From the NCBI GenBank assembly GCA_003347645.1, contig QDFX01000001.1:62001-126000 (forward strand): DNA of 64,000 nucleotides, written 5' to 3'. Numbering within the stretch: the first letter of the stretch is position 1; every line of letters begins with the position of its first letter. Positions 45,692 to 53,925 of the stretch are shown here, one piece after another. Both the position numbers and the translations under genes were made by a program. A model generated the notes under the pieces. The model worked only from the letters and a program-made list of their open reading frames with translations, searched no databases and had not been told where the DNA came from. This DNA comes from Rhizobiaceae bacterium CPCC 101076 (GTDB lineage Bacteria > Pseudomonadota > Alphaproteobacteria > Rhizobiales > Methylopilaceae).

Positions 45692-45988
45692 ATGAAGCAG
45701 ATGGTTTTGGCGACCGCGATGACCCTGATGGCAGGCGCGGCCTTGGCGCAGACGGTGATCGTCTCGCCCGAAGAGCGCACGCAGATCCGCCAATACGTGG
45801 TGAAGCAGAAGGTCACGGCCGTGCCGGCTGACGTGAGTCTCAGCGTCGGCACCGTCGTTCCCGAGACCGTCGAACTGCACACCATCGAAGGCGTGCCGAG
45901 CGCAACGAAATACCGCTACGTCAGCGTCGGCGGTCGCACTGCGCTGGTCGATCCCGGCACGCGAAAAGTCGTCGAGATCATCGACTGA
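45692..45988 (+). CDS. DUF1236 secreted protein
   Basis: 98 residues from ATG 45692 (GTGGAG ahead). A signal peptide (MVLATAMTLMAGAALAQ) precedes a single DUF1236 domain: SPEERTQIRQYVVKQKVT, SVGTVVPETVELHTI and the end RTALVDPGTRKVVEIID. This is a periplasmic family of unknown function common in Hyphomicrobiales. The dedicated ECF-type promoter suggests an envelope-stress role. Confidence 0.82.
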   Translation: MKQMVLATAMTLMAGAALAQTVIVSPEERTQIRQYVVKQKVTAVPADVSLSVGTVVPETVELHTIEGVPSATKYRYVSVGGRTALVDPGTRKVVEIID

Positions 45989-46027
45989 TCCGCTCTCACC
46001 GACACATCGAACATGGGAGATAACGCA

Positions 46028-46789
46028 ATGAAGAACGTGCTTCTCGCCAGCGCAGCGGCCCTCGCCCTCGTCGCCGGCCTCTCGCTTGCCAATGCCCAGT
46101 CGGGCGGCGCTTCCGGAACATCCGGCGCCCCGATGCCTCCGAGCCAGTCCGCGCCTTCCGCGACAGGCGGCGCGTCCGGGTCCGGCGGAGCCGGAGGCTC
46201 GCTTGGTTCCGGTGCGGCAGGTTCGGCGCAGGAATCCGGCTCTATGAGCGGAAGCGTTCAGGAGCCGAAGAAGGGCGGCGCGGAGAAGAGCGCCCAGGAC
46301 GCTCCTCAGAAGCCGCAGACCGAGCGTAGCGCTCAGGACCAGAAGCCCAAATCCGACGCTTCCCGAAGCGCGCAGGACCAAAAGCCCGACGCGCAGAAGG
46401 AACGCAGCGCCCAGGATACGAACAAGTCGACGTCCGGCACCAGCGCCCAGGGCGAGACCAAGGGTTCGACCGAGCGCAGCGCCGCCGGCGCCAAGACCGA
46501 GGGAGACATGAAGACGGGCCGGGCAGCCGCCTCCGTCAATCTCAGCACGGAGCAGCGCACGACGATCCGGGAGAAGATCGTCACCTCGAACGTCGAGAAG
46601 GTGAACGTCAACTTCAACGTCTCGGTCGGCGCGGTCGTACCCCGGACGGTCCATGTCCGGCCCCTACCGGTCGAAATCGTGGAGCTCGTCCCCGAATATC
46701 GGGGCTTCAGCTACATCGTCCTCGCCGACGGCCGCATCGTGATCATCGAGCCAGGCACCTACGAGATCGTGACGGTCCTGACGGTCTGA
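46028..46789 (+). CDS. DUF1236 secreted protein with Ser/Ala/Gln-rich repeat region
   Basis: 253 residues from ATG 46028 (GGGAG ahead). After a signal peptide (LASAAALALVAGLSLANAQ) come a Gly/Ser-rich stretch (about 27-75) and a low-complexity charged region in which SAQD recurs five times (about 80-140). A C-terminal DUF1236 domain ends the protein (STEQRTTIREKIVTSNVEKV, FSYIVLADGRIVIIEPG). It follows the first DUF1236 gene by 39 bp, probably in one operon. Confidence 0.82.
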   Translation: MKNVLLASAAALALVAGLSLANAQSGGASGTSGAPMPPSQSAPSATGGASGSGGAGGSLGSGAAGSAQESGSMSGSVQEPKKGGAEKSAQDAPQKPQTERSAQDQKPKSDASRSAQDQKPDAQKERSAQDTNKSTSGTSAQGETKGSTERSAAGAKTEGDMKTGRAAASVNLSTEQRTTIREKIVTSNVEKVNVNFNVSVGAVVPRTVHVRPLPVEIVELVPEYRGFSYIVLADGRIVIIEPGTYEIVTVLTV

Positions 46790-46798
46790 TCATGAAGT

Positions 46799-46824
46799 GA
46801 GAGGAGAGGCATGCCTCTCCTCTC
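46799..46824. terminator. 26-bp perfect palindrome after the DUF1236 operon
   Basis: A continuous perfect inverted repeat centred at 46811.5 (left arm GAGAGGAGAGGCA) starts ten bases after the stop of the second DUF1236 gene. It has no loop and no T tract. It could form a hairpin ending the operon, or be a protein site before the next small gene. Confidence 0.5.
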
Positions 46825-46844
46825 CGCATCCAAGGAGCCGCCTG

Positions 46845-47024
46845 ATGTACGGGTACGCCATAGCCGCGTTCGTATTGTCACTCGTGCTCACACTCCTGGC
46901 CTGGAGGATCAAGGCCGAACTTCGTCTGACAGGGAACCGAGCTTTTCACCTGCCGGTCGAGTCTCCAGGAGCCAGGCACCGCAGCGCTTCCGCCGGGGCG
47001 GACACAAGATGCGAGGATCGATGA
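46845..47024 (+). CDS. Small membrane protein, hypothetical
   Basis: 59 residues, ATG 46845 with AAGGAG seven bases ahead. One N-terminal helix (YAIAAFVLSLVLTLLAW) is followed by a basic tail containing one Cys. Its stop overlaps the next ATG (ATGA). No family recognised. Confidence 0.5.
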   Translation: MYGYAIAAFVLSLVLTLLAWRIKAELRLTGNRAFHLPVESPGARHRSASAGADTRCEDR

Positions 47025-47182
47025 CAGACACCAGCAAAACTGCCGTCGCTACGCCAAGGGTCAGGAAAGTCCCGGGGCGCGTGAAGAATATCCTATCAGC
47101 CGGAATGCTCTGCTTCGGTGTGGTCGCGACCATTTTGTGGGCCGCCGCTATCGCCTGGGGGATTCCACGGTTGTTCCTTTGA
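47021..47182 (+). CDS. Small membrane protein, hypothetical
   Basis: 53 residues. A basic N-terminus (TPRVRKVPGRVKN) is followed by one membrane helix (ILSAGMLCFGVVATILWAAA). The start is set by the 4-bp overlap with the preceding gene. The frame is open far upstream, but only this part has a plausible start and hydrophobic profile. Confidence 0.5.
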   Translation: MTDTSKTAVATPRVRKVPGRVKNILSAGMLCFGVVATILWAAAIAWGIPRLFL

Positions 47183-47190
47183 GCGGACCG

Positions 47191-47439
47191 ATGACAAGCC
47201 CCAGCGGAAAGTCGGTGGTGATCGCCGCGCAACTCACACCGGAGCTCAGTCGAGCCGTCGACGAATGGCTCGCGGAGCAGGAGGACGAACTCTTATCGCG
47301 ATCCGACCTCGTCCGCGCCGCGCTGTCCGAATTCCTCCGAAGCCGGATCCGGCCGGAGGAGCAGATGCGGCAACGGCATATCGTGCATTGGGAGCGCGGC
47401 CCAAAAGCTCCGCGGTTCAGAAAATCTGCTGCAATGTAG
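47191..47439 (+). CDS. Ribbon-helix-helix DNA-binding protein
   Basis: 82 residues from ATG 47191. KSVVIAAQLTPELSRAVDEW (strand and helix A) and LLSRSDLVRAALSEFLRSRI (helix B) match the CopG/RHH fold. Such proteins are often antitoxins or autorepressors, but no toxin gene follows: the next 167 bp hold no convincing frame. It begins 8 bp after the preceding small membrane protein gene. Confidence 0.65.
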   Translation: MTSPSGKSVVIAAQLTPELSRAVDEWLAEQEDELLSRSDLVRAALSEFLRSRIRPEEQMRQRHIVHWERGPKAPRFRKSAAM

Positions 47440-47606
47440 CCCACTTCGGGGTCCGCCTCCGAGCCGATCGCGTCCCACGATGCTGGAGATGGAAACACTT
47501 CGCTGAGGAAGTCGCAGTAGCGCGACCTCCCTCCACGCTGATCTACCTGCAGGTCTGCTTTCCGGCTACAAGCCAAGATGCGGAATTAGCGCAAAGCGGA
47601 CCCTGA

Positions 47607-48104
47607 TCAGTTTAGATAGACCGCTCGGCGGAAAAGTGAATCAAGCGAGATTCGCCCTGGTCCCCATGCCATGATGCCGAGGGCCATCGCCGCCCAGGTG
47701 ATGTGCAGCGGCCAGCCGTCCGGCACCGTCAGCTGTATGACCAGTGTCATCAGAAGCAGCCCGAACGCCGCCAGTCGTGTCCCCAGGCCGAGAACGAGAA
47801 GAATAGGCAGCAGGATTTCTGCCGAACCGGATGCGAGTGCCACGAGCGTCGGCGCAGGAAAATCGTAAGGACCGCCCGGCAGATGCAGCTTGAGCTCGGA
47901 CCTAAAAAGCAGCACCGCGACGTCGTTCAGTTGCAAAAAGCCATCCCACTTGTTGACGCCAGACCGCCAGAACGGAACCGCAAGTGCGCAGCGCAGGACA
48001 AGCTGGGTCAGGGACGGCGTGGCAATCGTTCGCAGAGCGGCGTTCATCTTCTCGACAAGCGCAGCGACACCTCGCAGTCCTGCATTACGGCTTGCGTTTG
48101 TCAT
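47607..48104 (-). CDS. DoxX-family membrane protein of the bufferin operon
   Basis: 165 residues, four membrane helices, with the DoxX features QLVLRCALAVPFWRSGVNKW and SGSAEILLPILLVLGLGTRL. The start overlaps the end of the DUF2063 gene by 4 bp, and it is the last gene of the DUF2282-DUF692-DUF2063-DoxX operon. DoxX proteins are frequent partners of bufferin loci and are thought to act in membrane redox reactions; the exact job is unknown. Confidence 0.85.
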   Translation of the reverse strand: MTNASRNAGLRGVAALVEKMNAALRTIATPSLTQLVLRCALAVPFWRSGVNKWDGFLQLNDVAVLLFRSELKLHLPGGPYDFPAPTLVALASGSAEILLPILLVLGLGTRLAAFGLLLMTLVIQLTVPDGWPLHITWAAMALGIMAWGPGRISLDSLFRRAVYLN

Positions 48105-48907
48105 GCGCGCTCTCCCGGTTGCGCCGCTGTAAAGGCGCCGGCGTTCAGCATGCCGGCAATGTTCGCAGACAGATCGAATTCGGCGCTCTCCGCGAATGCC
48201 GCGGCGGCGGCTGCACCGAGCGGCTTGGCCGAGATCAAATGCGAGACAAACACGGCGCCGCCGGGTGGCAGGTGGCGAACAAAAACGTCGAGGCCGGGCC
48301 GCGTAACCAGCGCGTCTTCCGGACCGGCTGCCTCGATCCGTCCGACAGGTCCGCCGCTCCGGTTAGCGGCAAAGATCGTCACTGCCGGGTAGCGGGAGCG
48401 GACCACGAAGGTCGCCGGATGCGGCATGAACACGGTATCGGCCAGTCGTTCGGGCGGGATGGATGCCAGTAGAGCGGACGCCAACGGTTCCGCGTCGGCG
48501 GCATGATAGGCGTCGAGCCAAGCCCGCTCGACCCGCGCCACGTCGGCCAGCCAAGGCATCGCTTGCGCGTATTCATAGCGCTCAATGAAATCGGGAAAAT
48601 CGCGGCCGTATTCGAACAGGAGCGGCGAGGTGGGCGGCGTCTCGCGAATATGCGAGCGAGCCACCGCCCGAAAGAAGTCCGGCCCGGTGATGCGCCGGGT
48701 TGCCGGAAAGCTGGCAGCCAAAGCATCGATCAGACTGACAGTGACATTGTTGCGGTAGACCGCGTACCGCCTGACCGAGGCTTTGCCTCCCGGCCCGGAA
48801 ACCATGTCGGGCGGGGGACGGGCGGGATCGAGCAGCCCTGCGGTGAATGCCGCTGCATAGCCAAGCCTGCGCTCGGAATCCTTCAACGGTCGCTCAACAG
48901 GCGGCAT
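48101..48907 (-). CDS. bufC1: BufC/HvfC-type DUF2063 partner protein
   Basis: 268 residues. The N-terminal DUF2063 domain ([54 protein letters not shown]) is followed by a second alpha/beta part. In MNIO-type RiPP systems this protein presents the precursor to the iron enzyme. The start overlaps the DUF692 gene by 14 bp. The C-terminal half is Ala-rich and less conserved. Confidence 0.87.
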   Translation of the reverse strand: MPPVERPLKDSERRLGYAAAFTAGLLDPARPPPDMVSGPGGKASVRRYAVYRNNVTVSLIDALAASFPATRRITGPDFFRAVARSHIRETPPTSPLLFEYGRDFPDFIERYEYAQAMPWLADVARVERAWLDAYHAADAEPLASALLASIPPERLADTVFMPHPATFVVRSRYPAVTIFAANRSGGPVGRIEAAGPEDALVTRPGLDVFVRHLPPGGAVFVSHLISAKPLGAAAAAAFAESAEFDLSANIAGMLNAGAFTAAQPGERA

Positions 48908-49817
48908 AGGGTCTACCGGGCATGTCGCCACTGGCGTGACGGTCGAGAATCTTTTGGGCGGCGGCGGCCTCTGCCTTGAGCACCGGCCAATCCGGGATAT
49001 CGCTGTCCCACTCGACCAATGTCGGGATCGGCCCGCATTGGCCAATGACGATATCGAAGAGCTTCCAGACCGCATCGGCCACCGGACCATCGTGGCTGTC
49101 GATAAGCAGCAGGTCGCCCTCGTCATCCGCCTGCTCGGCGTGCCCGGCCAGATGGATTTCGCCGACATGATCGAGTGGGAAATCCGCAAGGTAGTCGCGC
49201 GCGCAATAGCCGTGATTGGTGGCCGAGACGAAAACGTTGTTGACGTCGAGCAGCAGGCCGCAACCGGTAAGCCGCACCAGCTCGCGGATGAAATCGGTCT
49301 CGCTCATCGTCGATTCCGGAAAAAGCACGTAGGTCGAGGGATTTTCGAGCAGGATCGGCCGGCCGATCGCCTCCTGCATCTCCTCGATGTGATCGGCGAC
49401 ACGCGACACCGTTGCCGGCGTGTAGGGCAGGGGAAGCAGGTCGTTGTAGTAGGTGGTCTCGTGGGTCGACCAGGCGAGATGCTCCGAAACAAGCGCCGGC
49501 TCATAGCGATCGACGAGAGCCTTGAAACGACCGAGATGCGCCTGGTCGAGTGGCCGCGGTCCGCCGATCGACATGCAGACACCGTGCAGCGAAACGGGAT
49601 GGTCGCGGCGGATACGGGCGAGCGCGGCGTGCGGCGGCCCGCCGGCACCCATGTAGTTTTCGGCGTGGACCTCGAAGAAACCGTTCTCGCCGCTGGCGGT
49701 GATTGCCTGCAGGTGCTCGTGCTTGAAACTGGTACCGGCAAGGCCGGCGACGGAGTACGCCGGAAAGCGCGAGGGTTTCGACGTGCGGGACGCTGGGTGA
49801 ATGGCCAGTTCGTTCAT
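48894..49817 (-). CDS. bufB1: Multinuclear iron-dependent oxidase (DUF692/MNIO), bufferin-modifying enzyme
   Basis: 307 residues from ATG 49817 (GGAGGACC ahead). The TIM-barrel DUF692 motifs are intact: [52 protein letters not shown] and DSHDGPV, supplying the His/Asp/Glu iron ligands. MNIO enzymes oxidise Cys side chains of RiPP precursors, making oxazolone/thioamide in methanobactin and thiooxazole in bufferins. It sits directly after the DUF2282 precursor gene (32 bp gap). Confidence 0.92.
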   Translation of the reverse strand: MNELAIHPASRTSKPSRFPAYSVAGLAGTSFKHEHLQAITASGENGFFEVHAENYMGAGGPPHAALARIRRDHPVSLHGVCMSIGGPRPLDQAHLGRFKALVDRYEPALVSEHLAWSTHETTYYNDLLPLPYTPATVSRVADHIEEMQEAIGRPILLENPSTYVLFPESTMSETDFIRELVRLTGCGLLLDVNNVFVSATNHGYCARDYLADFPLDHVGEIHLAGHAEQADDEGDLLLIDSHDGPVADAVWKLFDIVIGQCGPIPTLVEWDSDIPDWPVLKAEAAAAQKILDRHASGDMPGRPYAAC

Positions 49818-49849
49818 CTTGGTCCTCCGCTTTCCGGCAGGTCGCGTGC

Positions 49850-50173
49850 TTACGACGGGATGTCGCGCTTCAGCTCCGTGGTAGATCCCTTGCGGTCGCC
49901 GGGCAGGTCCATCGTGGTGCAGGTGCCGCCGTCGACGAACTTCCAGGCGTTGCCCTGGTAGTCGACGGTCGAACTGCCCTGGCAGGTCGTGCCGGCGCCG
50001 GCCTTGCAGTCGTTCTGCCCCTTCAGGGCAACGCCGAAGCATTTTTCCTTGCCGGCGTCCATCGCTGCCTTCACTTCCGCTTTCGACAGGGGGGAAGCAG
50101 TGGCAAACGATGCGAGCGCGGTTGCGACGGCGCCGGCCAGCACGGCGGCGCTCACGGCTGATTTCGTGGTCAT
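49850..50173 (-). CDS. bufA1: Bufferin precursor peptide (DUF2282, BufA1-like)
   Basis: 107 residues from ATG 50173. An N-terminal Sec signal ([18 protein letters not shown], cleavage near ATA) precedes a core with exactly four cysteines (45, 56, 64, 85) in the family pattern [22 protein letters not shown] and GGTCTTMDL. In Caulobacter the homologous secreted peptide has its central cysteines converted to thiooxazoles by the MNIO enzyme, and it sequesters copper. The whole modification operon follows. Modification and copper binding are inferred from the family. Confidence 0.9.
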   Translation of the reverse strand: MTTKSAVSAAVLAGAVATALASFATASPLSKAEVKAAMDAGKEKCFGVALKGQNDCKAGAGTTCQGSSTVDYQGNAWKFVDGGTCTTMDLPGDRKGSTTELKRDIPS

Positions 50174-50230
50174 GATACTGTTCTCCCGGTTGGGTGGCCC
50201 GCGCGCCGCTCCTCGGGCGCGCAATCCCAG

Positions 50231-50256
50231 TTCGGTCCGGCAGCCTCTGTGTTACC
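50231..50256 (-). promoter_or_regulatory. SigF-type promoter of the bufferin operon
   Basis: On the minus strand GGTAAC (50256-50251), 16 bp, CGAA (50234-50231). The elements fit the GTAACC / CGAA pair reported for Caulobacter SigF. The predicted transcript start lies about 50 bp before bufA1. Confidence 0.7.
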
Positions 50257-50311
50257 ACCTGCCAGAGACACGATTTCGTGATCGTCCGGGGCTTGGCCTG
50301 AGCAGAAATTT

Positions 50312-50349
50312 GCCGGCCACGTAACAAAATTCGCCGGCCAGGTAACAAA
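50312..50349. repeat. Tandem direct repeat in the sigF/buf control region
   Basis: GCCGGCCACGTAACAAA (50312-50328) and GCCGGCCAGGTAACAAA (50333-50349) differ at one base and are 21 bp apart, two helical turns. The second copy contains the likely -35 element of sigF. The first could be an activator site or an upstream promoter remnant. Confidence 0.6.
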
Positions 50350-50367
50350 GGACTGCGCAGCAACGTA
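50341..50367 (+). promoter_or_regulatory. Probable autoregulatory promoter of sigF
   Basis: GGTAAC (50341-50346), 17 bp, CGTA (50364-50367), 20 bp before the TTG start. The -35 is identical to the divergent buf promoter; the spacer is one base longer and the -10 less perfect. Confidence 0.55.
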
Positions 50368-50386
50368 GTTCGGGAGGAAGGCAGGC

Positions 50387-50923
50387 TTGGACAGCAGCGA
50401 CGACAACGAACTTGCCCGGCTTATGCGCGCTGCGATCGCGGGAGATGAAAGAGCCTATGGCGAGTTTCTCCGGCGCGCAGCCTGCCTCGTGCGCGGTTTT
50501 GCCCGGCGAAAGATCGTGAACGGCGGGATCGATCCGGAGGATATCGTGCAGGAGACGCTGCTTGCGATTCACCTCAAGCGCCACACGTGGCGGGAAGATG
50601 CGCCTGTCGCGCCATGGCTCTACGCGATCGCGCGCTACAAGCTCATCGACGCGTTTCGGCGCCGTGGCCGCAGGATGGAGATCGACATCGAAGCGATTGC
50701 GGAACCGGCTGCCGAACCTCAGGCGGAGCTGGCGCGCGAATGGGAGATAAATCGTGCGCTGGAGAGCTTGGCACCCGGCCAGCGCTCGGTCGTAGCGGCG
50801 GTTTCCGTCGACGGCCGTTCGATCAGCGAGACGGCCAGCAATCTAGGCATGAGCGAAACGGCGGTCCGCGTCGCTCTGCATCGCGGCCTGGCGGCGATCG
50901 CCAGACGGTTCGGGCGGGGCTGA
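50387..50923 (+). CDS. sigF: ECF sigma factor, SigF-like (partner of a DUF1109 anti-sigma)
   Basis: 178 residues, TTG start at 50387 with a strong GGGAGGAAGG ahead and no alternative nearby. Region 2: [40 protein letters not shown]; region 4: [40 protein letters not shown]. The DUF1109 gene follows after one base, the arrangement of Caulobacter sigF-nrsF, which responds to metals and oxidants and controls the bufferin genes. Confidence 0.92.
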   Translation: MDSSDDNELARLMRAAIAGDERAYGEFLRRAACLVRGFARRKIVNGGIDPEDIVQETLLAIHLKRHTWREDAPVAPWLYAIARYKLIDAFRRRGRRMEIDIEAIAEPAAEPQAELAREWEINRALESLAPGQRSVVAAVSVDGRSISETASNLGMSETAVRVALHRGLAAIARRFGRG

Positions 50924-50924
50924 A

Positions 50925-51563
50925 ATGGAAACCAACGAACTGATCAAGGCGCTGGCAGCCGATACAAGGCCGCCCCCGGCGTCGCTTTCGACCGTCTGGT
51001 GGGGCGCTGCAGCGCTCGCGGCCGCCGTTGCCGCAGCCGTCTTCCTCGCCACGCTCGCCCCGCGGCCTGATCTTGCTGCTGCTGCCGGCACGCTGCGTTT
51101 CCTGTTCAAATTCGTGGTGTTGCTGACGCTGGCGCTTGGGGCTTTCGGCGCTTTGCGCATCCTGTCACGCCCGGAGGGAGATTTGCGCAAAACGGTTCCG
51201 CTGTTGATGGCATCGCCGATCCTGCTGGTCGCAGCTGTCACCCTCGAACTGTTCACTACTCCCTCGGAGAGTTGGCCGGAAAGGCTGATGGGCACGAGCA
51301 ACGTGTACTGCTTCCTCCTCGTTATGGCGATCGGCCTCGGCCCGCTCTCGATCTTCCTGCTGGCAATGCGTCACGGAGCGCCATCACGTTCGGGAATTGC
51401 CGGAGCGGTCGCCGGTCTTCTTGCGGGCGGAATTGCCGGGACGATCTATGTCCTGCATTGTACCGACGACTCTCCGCTTTTCGTCGCGACCTGGTACACA
51501 CTCGCTATTGCCGGCCTCTCCGGCCTCGGCGCCCTTGCAGCTCAGCGGCTTGTACGCTGGTAG
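50925..51563 (+). CDS. nrsF: NrsF, redox/metal-sensing membrane anti-sigma factor (DUF1109)
   Basis: 212 residues, six membrane helices. Two cysteines, Cys129 and Cys179, are 50 residues apart, the same spacing as the conserved periplasmic-side pair of Caulobacter NrsF, whose oxidation or metal binding frees SigF. The N-terminal cytoplasmic segment (TNELIKALAADTRPPP) would hold the sigma factor. It starts immediately after sigF. Confidence 0.9.
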   Translation: METNELIKALAADTRPPPASLSTVWWGAAALAAAVAAAVFLATLAPRPDLAAAAGTLRFLFKFVVLLTLALGAFGALRILSRPEGDLRKTVPLLMASPILLVAAVTLELFTTPSESWPERLMGTSNVYCFLLVMAIGLGPLSIFLLAMRHGAPSRSGIAGAVAGLLAGGIAGTIYVLHCTDDSPLFVATWYTLAIAGLSGLGALAAQRLVRW

Positions 51564-51695
51564 TCTCCGGAGCTCGAGCTTGGGCTTAAATTCCAACGCT
51601 GCCCAGCATGCGTCATTAGGCCGGAAATGGCGGCCTACCAATAGATTACAGGAGCCCATCGATTGGACCCGCTGAGAATCCTCCGTCGAGCGTCA

Positions 51696-51727
51696 TGAAG
51701 GCGGCGGTCGGGGCCAGACCGCCTTCA
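51696..51727. terminator. Hairpin between convergent nrsF and bacA
   Basis: TGAAGGCGG-CGG-TC pairs with GACCGCCTTCA as an 11-bp stem with a 3-base bulge and a 7-base loop, ending just before the bacA stop. A long T run is lacking, so termination strength is uncertain. Confidence 0.45.
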
Positions 51728-51732
51728 TCGAG

Positions 51733-52983
51733 CTAGGCGACTGCGGGGCGGGCGTCCTCGACGGCCGGTGCCGGCGGCGGTTCGCCGTGGATCACCCGTT
51801 CGAAGGTCCTGAGACGCTTGTAGACCGACAGGAGCTCGACGATCGTCGTCCAGGAATTTACGAGATACTGGAACGACGAGCGAACCTGTTCGAAGGCGTT
51901 GAGGACCTGATTCATCAAGCCGAGCGTGATCTTTCCAGCTACGATCGATGGCGCAAGAATGATGTAGGGAAAAATGTTGTCGGTCTGCAGATAGAAAATG
52001 CGCGCTACGTTGAAGTACGCGTAATGAAAATAGAGACGGAAATAGTTCCGGCGTACATTGGAGAACAATTCGCCGACTGTCGGCGGTCTGGCGCGGCTGG
52101 GATCGTCCTCGCCATACACTAGTTCCTTTCGGAACGCGGCTTCGACGCGCTGGTTCTTGAATTCAAGTCCGGGCAGCTTGATGCCGACGAGAGCGAGGAA
52201 AGCGGTGCCAAACGCGGCCCACAGGACCGCCGCCCAAACGAGCGCATGCGGGACTTCGCCGATGAACGGCATCTCCGTGATCGTTTGCGAGTAGCTGAGC
52301 AGGATCGGCAGGAACGCGATGAGCGTCATGACGGATTGGACGAGATTGACGCCGAGAGTTTCCATCGTGGTTGAGAAACGCATCGTGTCTTCCTGGATAC
52401 GCTGCGAGGCGCCTTCGACGGCGCGCAGCTTCGACCAGTGCGACATGTAGTAATCGTTCATTGCGTTGCGCCAACGGAAGAGCCAATGGCTCATGAAGAA
52501 GCGCATGAAGACACCGACGGCGACCGCGACGAACGCAATGCCGGCGAATGTGACTAGCTCCGCAAAAAATTCCTGGAGCGTGACGGGTCGGGTTTTCGCA
52601 AGGGCGGCCTGGATCAAATCGTAGAACGGCCCGTACCACGCATTCACGGCGACCGAGACCTGGACCTGGAAATAGGTCGTGAACAGGATCAGCGCCGAGC
52701 CGAGGATCGACCATCCGGCCCAGGGGTGGGGCGAGTACCGCATCCAGAAGCCGGCGAAGATCCAGACCATGGCCGCGAAATAGAGATAGAACCAGAGGAA
52801 GGCCGGCGACCAGAAGGTGGCGACAGTGCCAGCTCGCGCCGGATCGGCGGCGCCTCCCAGTCCCAGTCCGTATGTTGCGCCGAACTCGGCGGCGAAGCCG
52901 TACCAGAGTCCGATGGCGATAGCCGACCAGATGACAACGGACCAGAAGAACAGTTTCGGCTGGGGGAAGAAGGAAACGAACAC
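51733..52983 (-). CDS. bacA: BacA/SbmA-family peptide transporter
   Basis: 416 residues with about eight membrane helices. Family stretches are [11 protein letters not shown] at the start, [33 protein letters not shown] and [14 protein letters not shown]. SbmA/BacA proteins import proline-rich and other peptides using the proton gradient. In rhizobia BacA protects against host peptides and is needed for very-long-chain lipid A. The C-terminus adds a short Pro/Ala tail. Convergent with nrsF. Confidence 0.92.
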   Translation of the reverse strand: MFVSFFPQPKLFFWSVVIWSAIAIGLWYGFAAEFGATYGLGLGGAADPARAGTVATFWSPAFLWFYLYFAAMVWIFAGFWMRYSPHPWAGWSILGSALILFTTYFQVQVSVAVNAWYGPFYDLIQAALAKTRPVTLQEFFAELVTFAGIAFVAVAVGVFMRFFMSHWLFRWRNAMNDYYMSHWSKLRAVEGASQRIQEDTMRFSTTMETLGVNLVQSVMTLIAFLPILLSYSQTITEMPFIGEVPHALVWAAVLWAAFGTAFLALVGIKLPGLEFKNQRVEAAFRKELVYGEDDPSRARPPTVGELFSNVRRNYFRLYFHYAYFNVARIFYLQTDNIFPYIILAPSIVAGKITLGLMNQVLNAFEQVRSSFQYLVNSWTTIVELLSVYKRLRTFERVIHGEPPPAPAVEDARPAVA

Positions 52984-53071
52984 GAGGCGGTTCTCCGTGG
53001 GCGTTCTGGGTAGCGTGTTCGCTCAGAACCGGCACGTTAATATTTAGTCATGGGTATGGACGTCCTACGGC

Positions 53072-53866
53072 CTAGGCGATGGTGTCCACCACGCCGCCGT
53101 CGACGCGAAGTGCTGCTCCGGTCGTCGCGGACGCCTGTGGAGAGGCGGTGTAGACGACCAGATTGGCGACTTCCTCGACGGTCGCCGCGCGCTGGATGAT
53201 CGATGTCGGCCGGTGCTGTTTGACGAAAGCGGCCGCCGCCTGTTCGACGGTCTGGCCCGATTTGGCGACCTCATCGCGGAGCATGTCCGCCGCACCTTCC
53301 GAGAGCGTCGGACCGGGCAGGATGGAATTCACCGTCACGCCGGTGCCGGCGAGGCGCTTCGCCAGTCCGCGGGATACCGCGATATTGGCCGTCTTCGTCA
53401 CGCCGTAATGGATCATGTCCTTGGGGATGTTCAGGCCGGACTCGGACGAGATGAAGATCACGCGGCCCCATTTACGGTCGACCATTCCGGGCACATAGGC
53501 GCGCGACACCCGCACGCCGGACAGCACGTTGACGTCGAAGAAGCGTGTCCATTCCTCGTCGGGAACGTCGAAGAAGTCCTGCTGCGCGAAGATACCGAGA
53601 TTGTTGACCAGGATGTCGGCCGAGGGCTCGGCCTTGGCGAGGACAGCGCAGCCCTCTGCCGTCGCGAGGTCGGCGGCGACGCCGCGCACATTGGCACCCG
53701 GAACCGCCTGCTTCAGGAGTTCGATCGCCTTGTCGACCGCGTCCTGCTTTCGGCCGTTGACGACGACAGTCGCGCCGGCTTCGGCGAGTCCTTTGGCGAT
53801 TGCGAAGCCGATGCCGAGCGTCGAGCCGGTGACGACGGCAGTTTTCCCGGTGAGGTCGATTTTCAT
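53072..53866 (-). CDS. Short-chain dehydrogenase/reductase (SDR)
   Basis: 264 residues from ATG 53866. The classical SDR motifs are visible: cofactor site TGSTLGIGFAIA, NNLGIF (NNAG-type), Ser in FISSESGL and the catalytic YGVTK. The Arg in VNGRK suggests NADP(H) preference. The substrate is unknown and neighbours are unrelated. Confidence 0.9.
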   Translation of the reverse strand: MKIDLTGKTAVVTGSTLGIGFAIAKGLAEAGATVVVNGRKQDAVDKAIELLKQAVPGANVRGVAADLATAEGCAVLAKAEPSADILVNNLGIFAQQDFFDVPDEEWTRFFDVNVLSGVRVSRAYVPGMVDRKWGRVIFISSESGLNIPKDMIHYGVTKTANIAVSRGLAKRLAGTGVTVNSILPGPTLSEGAADMLRDEVAKSGQTVEQAAAAFVKQHRPTSIIQRAATVEEVANLVVYTASPQASATTGAALRVDGGVVDTIA

Positions 53867-53925
53867 GATGTACCCCGGATAGGTGAGATTCCTTATCTGG
53901 GGAAGGCGAGCCGGGCCTGCCAGTA

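Noticed and set aside
50312-50349. CRISPR-like tandem repeat
   Set aside because: Only two copies with a 4-bp gap, no Cas genes, and position in a promoter region fits regulation instead.
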